A DNA stretch of 64,000 bases. Source: Thuidium tamariscinum. Taxonomy: Eukaryota > Streptophyta > Bryopsida > Hypnales > Thuidiaceae. Each line of letters starts with the position of its first letter. The first letter of the stretch is position 1. Shown piece by piece: positions 57,601-64,000 of this stretch. Both the position numbers and the translations under genes were made by a program. The stretch is from positions 18,346,053 through 18,410,052 of the forward strand of contig OX344750.2 in the NCBI GenBank assembly GCA_947034885.2, in the 5' to 3' direction. The notes beneath the pieces were generated by a model. It saw nothing but the letters and a program-made list of their open reading frames with translations, made no database searches and had not been told where the DNA came from.

Positions 57601-58338
57601 CATGGCGGAGGAGCTGTGACACCCCTCTCCGAAGCAGTGAGGCGTGAAGAATCGAAATCCTGCGAATGCAATTACCAGTGTTGACTTCGTTGGTGCAATC
57701 GATAGCTTCGACAGTGCGATCGGCAGCTTCTGGAGTAGAAGATCGAAGTTGTTGGGGTGACAACTTCGCTCGCGAACGATTCTGCACACTTGCTATTCAC
57801 CTCCGGAGCATAATAACGAAAGTTGTGTAGCCTTCGCAGAACAAGAAGATTCGTTACCAAGGGTCGCGTGAACAGCCAACTGTCTAGTGCCACGACATGA
57901 TTCTCGTGTGAAGTTCAGTACATGGAAGAAGGTGTGACAACTCCTAATGACCACCATATGGTGGGTGTGCACCGGTGGACCGAGAGAGAGTAGAAGGCGG
58001 AGCTGAAATTCCCTAGAGAATTTGGAGTGTTGTTTCTTCTCCTTCGCGGGTGAAGAAACAACACTTTTGAAAAAAATTCTTGAGGAATTTTGCAAAATGC
58101 TTGGCCGAGCATAGGTTGCAAAGCTCCTACCCGGCTTTGCAGGTTAGGAATTCCTAGAGAATCACTCCAAACAATAGAATGGGAGGTCACACTTATTTTT
58201 CACGTGGAACGGCTCACAGTTGGCTCTAGGCTCTACTTTCTCTTGTTGATTTCTACAACTTCAAAGAAATCTGGTTCTCGCAAGAGATGTGACTACCTCT
58301 AATAGTACAAGAAGAAGACGAAGACTAACTCTAGTCAT
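57601..58338. other. Unassigned GC-balanced DNA with hairpins
   Basis: Contains a strong hairpin, GTGTTGTTTCTTC with its complement at 58029-58066, a second stem TGCAAAGC/GCTTTGCA at 58116-58140 and repeated GTGACAACT phrases (57757, 57936). It could be an LTR fragment or an RNA-producing region; no ends were found. Confidence 0.4.
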
Positions 58339-58340
58339 AC

Positions 58341-58785
58341 AAGGTAAAACAATCCATCATGATTAGACAGAATTGCTACTTTGCCCTCATATCATTGCTA
58401 AATTTTCTTAGTTTTTTCCATAGCTAGAGCAATTGAAATTATATTTTATCAACAAAGTGTGGATGTGCTATGAATTTTTGAAAAGTTATGCCCAAAAAAA
58501 CTATAGACTGCCCTAAAACCAATATGCAACTATATCCATAACATTCATCTTACTCTTTTACAGCAATCACAACATTTTGTAATGTGGAAGGCCTTCAAAA
58601 AGTCACTTCCTACAATGATTTACATTGAAATAGCTTGGTATTCGTTATAAGGTCACTAATCGTTCCATTAGTATTAGGTAAGACATTGATTGTGGCATGA
58701 AATCTCATAAATTAAGAAAATCTATAATGAGCATTCCTTAGGTGTCCGCCATAGGTCATTTGACTATGATGGGTTGTTTTACCTT
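58341..58785. mobile_element. Family N TIR element
   Basis: 445 bp with inverted ends AAGGTAAAACAATCCATCAT and complement AAGGTAAAACAACCCATCAT (one mismatch in 20). The outermost bases resemble family H. Non-coding; it marks the upstream edge of the gene island. Confidence 0.75.
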
Positions 58786-58891
58786 AAGCAATGTGAATAA
58801 AGAGTTTTTTGGGGATAATTTTACTATCTAAAGCCATGTAGGCTTAGATATCAAGTACAATCCTTAGTCCTTCTTTTCAAAGGAAGGTTAA

Positions 58892-59841
58892 CCCCTAAAG
58901 GTTTTTGACTATGTTTTCACCAAAAATGCTTCAGAACTGCCATTTCTAATACAAGAGCATAATTTTTTTCTTAAAACACATTTTTGAATCATATAACCAT
59001 AGGATCTTGTAGTAAGGTGGTTTGTAAAGATGTGGAAAAAATTTCAGAAATTTTCACCGTGTAGATTGCAAGATATAAGCATTTGAATTGACAAAAATTG
59101 TTTTTTTATCCCTGCGAAAATCCGGGCAGCTACACTTCACAAGGTCACATTTGTGTGAAAAAAAATTCAAAATGGTGGTTATTCTTCGAATTCATACTTC
59201 AATGCAAGTTGGCTACATTCTCAAAAAAAATTCAAACCATTTGGAATTGTACAACATATAGGAAAAAATAAGTAAGTAGAATGAAGTAAAAAATGAGCCA
59301 AAATACTAAATTGTGAACATTTTATTCATGGAATTGAAAAATTTTCAATCCCAATGGTTAAAATGTTGTAATAAACAATCTACACCTTCTGTTTTTATTT
59401 TTTTCCCAGAAATATGAAAAATTGAATTAAATGAAGAATTTCAAACTTTTTTTGTATTGTAGAGATTCTGTAATTGGCCGCAAACTACCCTAAACTCAAA
59501 ATCTTCATAACTTTTGACTCATTGATCAGAATGGATTGATTCAAAGCTTCCCATGTCTGTATAAACCTAAAGAACCAATTTGAAATTTCACTTCTTAAAA
59601 AAAAGTTTTTTTGAAGAAGTTTTTTCAGCTGCCCGGGTTGCCCGCCAAGTAAAGAAAACAACATATTCTGCCATAACTTTTTAACCATGAAGTCAAAAGT
59701 TATGAAAATTGTCGGGCCTTAAAGCTACTCCTTGGGCACACATTGAAATAACATTTCAAAGAAAAAAAATAAAAACTCCATCCGTAGTGAGCTGCCCAAA
59801 AAATTTATAATCTCAAAAAACATTGTTCAGGGCTTTAGGGG
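58892..59841 (+). mobile_element. Family A TTAA-type element (A7)
   Basis: 950 bp between TTAA at 58888-58891 and 59842-59845. Left end CCCCTAAAGGTTTTTGAC and complement of the right end CCCCTAAAGCCCTGAAC share a perfect 9 bp start. The best preserved full A copy. Non-coding. Confidence 0.9.
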
Positions 59842-59845
59842 TTAA

Positions 59846-60165
59846 ATGGCTAAACTATCTTGTAAGCTTCGTGGTTTGTTTAGATGGCAAAGGAATTCCA
59901 TCTTTGATGCCACCGTCATGAACTAGACCTTGTAATGAAGAACTATTTATTGAAAATGGCTCAACTGTCTAATAAACCTCATGGATATAAATGGAGAATG
60001 AATTTCATCCTTGATACCTCCATCATGAACTAGACCTTGTAATAAAGAACTATTTATTGATAATGGCTCAACTGTCTAATAAGCCTCACGGATATAAATG
60101 GAAAATGAATTTCATCTTTGATGCCTCCATTACAATGTAGACTCTATAATAAAGAATAATTGACA
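59846..60165 (+). repeat. Tandem repeat, three units of about 107-110 bp
   Basis: Units start ATGGCTMAACTRTCT at 59846, 59956 and 60063. Each contains CATCTTTGATGCC-like and ATAAAGAACTATTTATTGA-like blocks. Units two and three are most alike. Starts directly at the TTAA ending A7. Confidence 0.85.
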
Positions 60166-60264
60166 TATTCCTTCCCTTGAAAAATTCTCAAGTTGTCATT
60201 TGATGTCAAGGTAAATTATTGCATGCTCTCCCAACTATAGTTGGGTGGACTATGGTTGCAAAGT

Positions 60265-60345
60265 ACTACTACTACTACTTGGGTTTGAACTTATAACCAC
60301 TGGACGTGTGTACTAAGGCCAAAGCCACTAAACTATGGCCACAAG
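60265..60345 (-). other. tRNA-like sequence, possible SINE head
   Basis: On the minus strand an A-box-like TAGTTTAGTGG (60335-60325) and a B-box-like AAGTTCAAACCC (60292-60281) are about 33 nt apart, as in Pol III type 2 promoters. It does not fold into an intact tRNA that I can see. Either a tRNA-derived SINE head or a tRNA relic. Confidence 0.4.
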
Positions 60346-60859
60346 TATCTTGTTTTGTAAAGTAAGTTAAGTTATAACCTTACAAGTCTTAAGAAGGTTT
60401 TTTGATATGCAAGGAGAAGAGGCTGTATATTAGTCATGATTTCTTTTCCCTTTTTGTGGAATTGATTGAGAATTATTTATGCATTGGAAGTAGAAGCAAA
60501 AATGAATCTAATAGATTTTTTACTCTAGTGAGCTTCCTATCTTTTACAAAGGGTAAGCTCAATCACTCTTAGGAAGGGAGGGTGAGCAAAAGTATGTGAA
60601 TGACAACAATGTAGGAATTTTTTTTGGGAAAAGGACAGTGACTAATAAAAAAAACCAAGGCAAAGAAAACAATCAATCTAGTTCACATGGAATGTTTAGC
60701 TTTAGAAGATGTAGGAACCTGGCGTGGTCTACTATATATCTTATAGTAATTTTGGGTTCTTCAATTTACCACCTTGACTTAAGTTTTAACTTATTAGTCA
60801 AGAACTTCATATGTCTAGTAAAGTTTAGGACTACTATTTAACAATACATTTGATGACTT
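60346..60859. other. Unassigned DNA
   Basis: An 81-codon frame at 60596-60841 has no recognisable motif. No repeat family assigned. Confidence 0.35.
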
Positions 60860-61771
60860 ATGACCTACAGTACTAGGCTGTGTTGTATGAAATTCCATTC
60901 AAAACTATCCTTTCTATTGCAAATTGGAAAAAAAATGGTTAGAAATTATTTTCTCTCATATCAAACCGTAGGATCCTCTACTAGACTAATATACAAGAGT
61001 ATAGAATAAATTTTGAATTACAAAATATTTGCTTTTAAAGTGAAAAAAAATCAGTTTTTCCACCTTGCTTGATTAGATTTCAAGGCTTTCAATCTCCTTG
61101 TCTCAAAAGTTTCACACTGTCAATATTGAAATTTTTAAAATGTATGTTGAAAAATTGATATGAAGGTCTAAGAAAAAATTCAAAAAAAATACACTTGATT
61201 TTGATTCTTTATAAAATTGTTAGGTAGGATCAAGAAAAAAATTGAAGGAAAAAATAAATTGTTGATAGGTCTAAGATGGAATTGAAATACAATAACTTGA
61301 ACAATGAGATTGTTCTAGCAAGAGAACTAAACCTTTAAAATTTTATTTTCTTGAAAAATTATTAAAAAATGATTTGATTAATGAATCTTGTAAGTTATTT
61401 TTCAAGAATTTTTTTAGACTTTTCAAAAAATAAGGTTGTTCATAACTTTTTCATCACTAGTCCAAAATAGAATTGATCAATCCTTTCTGTATAAACAAAA
61501 TGTTTTCTATGAGAAATAAATTTTGAAGATTTTTATTTGACTTTATGTTATTTTTTTGTCCTATCCAATGAATTCCATTTGGGACTTACGGCAATAAAAC
61601 TTTTGTTTGTGAGCTCCAATTCAAATGAAAAAAATTTATACCTAGAATCCTAATATGTTTTTCTATCTTCAAAAAAGATATTTAAAAAAATCACAACATT
61701 AATTGAAACTATAAATTAAAGCGTATTCAAAATCTATTTTGTCTCCAAACAAAAAAATAGAAGTTTGGGGG
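60860..61771 (-). mobile_element. Family B element, diverged (B7)
   Basis: Colinear with B5 (CGTAGGATCCTCTACTAGAC; GATTGTTCTAGCAAGA; CATAACTTTTTCATCACTAG) and ends GTTTGGGGG at TTAA 61772-61775. The left boundary is approximate. Confidence 0.55.
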
Positions 61772-61775
61772 TTAA

Positions 61776-62652
61776 CCTCTGAAAGATTAGGTAAGATGAA
61801 ACATATGCAAGAAGTCATGGGTAGTTATGCATGAAGTCAATTTGAGTTAAATGCTCACAAAATTTTGATACAAGGTGTGAAAACATATCCCATTTGTAGG
61901 ATATAATTTTTTTTAAATCAAAAGTTGTATTGTCCTAAATTTTACGTGCAACTCAAATAGTAGAGTAACCTTGCCAATCACCACACATTGCAAATTCAAA
62001 TCCTTCTTTATAACTCAATAGGCAATTGCAAGCTCTCAAATTTGCCACAATTTTTCAATGCCATGTTCAACTTGATTAAAAAAAAATTTACGGAAAAATG
62101 TGTTTTCTTGCAAATTTTGTTGCAACTTGAAAGCAACATGTATGAAATATTTAGGAAAAAATAATGCAGCCCTTCACCGCATAGTGTGTGTTGAAGGTGC
62201 AGTGATCTAATTTCTTGTTCAGTTTGCATATGGTGATGAATAGTGCTTGTGTGGTGTCAGCGTCCGGTGTTTGGATGCATCTAGTTAATGATAGGTTTAC
62301 TCTAGGTGCAAAACTCTTCTTCTAATTCTAAAATTTAGCAAATATGAAACTTGCATGATACAAGATGCAAATGTGAAAATTATGTGCAGTGTGAAAATCT
62401 CAATCTAGGAAGAGTTCAATTTAGTTGCCCCTATTGAGCAAGGTTTCAAAAAGCTTCTTTTTAATTTCAAACATTATAATCTTTCACTCCATGTTGTCAA
62501 AGTTTCTAAATTCTTTTACAAAAATTGTCATAGTAATTCAACTCAAGTTTGTTCATTTGAATTTTGAAAAATAACCTTTTCTTTTCTCATTGCCCTAAAA
62601 AATGGCAATTCTTCATGATTTCTACTTGAAGTATGCCTCAACCCTTAATGGG
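61776..62652 (+). mobile_element. Family B element, diverged (B4)
   Basis: 877 bp between TTAA at 61772-61775 (shared with B7) and 62653-62656. Left end CCTCTGAAAGATTAGG; right end ATGCCTCAACCCTTAATGGG resembles the B1 end ATGCCTCAGTCCTTTAGGGG. A weak tRNA-like stretch lies at 61945-62005. Confidence 0.6.
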
Positions 62653-62656
62653 TTAA

Positions 62657-64000
62657 ATTGATTTGAATTTCAAATCAATTGATTGCAATAGACATGCTTG
62701 GTTTTGAAATAAGCAATAATATATAGTGACAAATGGAACTGAATACAAATGTGAAACGTTTTCATTCAAAAAACCATACCATAAGCATCAATGGATAACA
62801 TATGACATACCAATGGATAACATATCAATGGATACCATAAGCATCAAATGGATGTAGAGCACAACATATGACATGTTATGATGGAAGTTTGAAGAAAAAA
62901 TTAGTTATGATTTGAAAGAAAATTAATTCCAATGTTTGCTATGTCTAAAACTCAATTTTGTTCAACATGGTTTGGCTTTACTTTATCTTTTGTCAATTCT
63001 TTCTTAAAACTCTAAAAAAAACATTTTGTGCTTTATCATAGTAGGATATCATCATTTTCGATTGTTGTATACCAAAATTAAAGGAAATTCACATTTATAG
63101 AATTTAAAATATTAACAATTTATCAAACATGCAAATGATGTTGGTTCTCATAGAATTTAAGTTTTTTTGAAATTGAGAGCATGGAATTGCATTAGCCATT
63201 GTAAAGAAAGTATAGGTTGCAAAATAGACCATTGTTATATCTAAATGCCCTTGTATTTGAAATATTTATTGAATTGGGCAATGTAATGTAGAGACTATAT
63301 ACTCAAAATTATGATGTATTGTAGAAGAGTGTTTAATTGTGGATTTTGAATAAAATTTGTAAAATATGATTTGTAGATCATATTCATAGTAGATATGCTA
63401 CTACATTAATCAACAATTTCCAATAAAACTTGAAATCAGAATTAGAAATTCCTTATAAAATGATTAAAAATTAAATTTTTTTTTCTTTTTTGAGTTCAAA
63501 ATAGCATCTTTATACTTTAATGATTTTCTTAAGATTATTTATTTATTTATTCAATATGTTTATTCATGAGCTATTTTTGGATTGGAAAAGTTATTTTTTG
63601 AGACCAATGATGTCCATAACTCTTGAACTATATAGGACATTTGTAAAGTGGGGTTATAAAAATCTATAATAATTAAATTCAAGAAAACTAACACAAGCCC
63701 TTTACATATATATTTGGAATATGATTGCATTCATCTATTGTTTAAATTTCGAAATATTTGAAAAAACTTCAGCTTTAAAAAGTTAGACCATTTGAAAATT
63801 GTTTGTTATTGAACTATTACAAGAAATTATTGAAAATAAAATTGAATTTAAATTCAAATAAACTAGAAGTTTGAATTTTGTTTTTCCAAAACAAATTACC
63901 TTACATATGTGAACTTTTAATGCTACTACTATTTAAAAATACTTTGATCAAATTATTACAAGACTTTGATGAAAACTTGTAATGGAAATAAGAAATACAA
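62657..64000. other. AT-rich unassigned DNA
   Basis: Extremely AT-rich with a short direct repeat (CAATGGATAACATA, 62790-62840). No gene or assigned family. Confidence 0.4.

Noticed and set aside
57308-57787. 159-codon minus-strand frame
   Set aside because: No recognisable domain; begins inside unassigned DNA and ends in a Ser/Phe-rich tract over a GAAGAGG repeat.
61945-62005. Second tRNA-like sequence as a separate gene
   Set aside because: A-box is weak and no cloverleaf is evident; mentioned only as a lead.

Overview
This 64 kb window is nuclear DNA of a land plant with a repeat-rich genome. The plant assignment rests on one clear gene, a class II homeodomain-leucine zipper (HD-Zip) transcription factor at 55055-56005 on the minus strand; HD-Zip proteins are plant-specific. 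A short run of plant-type telomere repeat (TTTAGGG) at 14018-14041 agrees. I cannot name the species. I found no other gene that I would defend, no credible transposase or reverse transcriptase frame, no CRISPR array and no organellar insert.

Almost everything else is AT-rich repeat DNA in layers. I name repeat families by letter. Most telling is a group of non-autonomous DNA transposons (families A, B, C, D, E, R, Y, K; about 20 copies, 0.14-0.96 kb). Most lie between two TTAA tetranucleotides and most have ends starting CCC or CCY, for example TTAA-CCCCTAAAGG...CCTTTAGGGG-TTAA. TTAA target duplication with CCC-type ends is the signature of the piggyBac superfamily. Other families are F and G (terminal inverted repeats starting TAAGGTAGG), H and N (AAGGTAAA ends), I and J (GAGCA ends with TTA or TAA duplications, PIF/Harbinger style), a hAT-type miniature element with an 8 bp duplication, a CACTA-type miniature element with a 3 bp duplication, foldback families O and U, families L, M, P, Q, S and T, and a retroposon-like 3' end family V.

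The window contains its own controls. Several insertions can be compared with an uninterrupted relative a few kilobases away: Y and a hAT element inside F1 (empty sites in F2 and F3); B3 inside G3 (empty in G1); E1, itself hit by B1, inside a duplicated segment (empty in the second copy); B2 and the Harbinger-like J4 inside S2 (empty in S1); B5 inside one arm of foldback O1 (empty in the other arm). These pairs support the TTAA, TAA and 8 bp duplications directly and give relative insertion ages.

Layout: 1-8.5 kb old repeats and a GC-richer patch; 8.9-9.85 kb a GC-rich island without a convincing gene; 10-25 kb AT-rich repeats; 25.7-29.3 kb foldback O1 followed by four abutting TIR elements; 29.7-31.9 kb the nested E1/B1 insertion in a duplicated segment; 32-53 kb more of the same families; 53.7-58.3 kb a non-repetitive, GC-balanced island holding the HD-Zip II gene; 58.3-64 kb repeats again. 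The HD-Zip gene reads as a single uninterrupted frame, unusual for its class.
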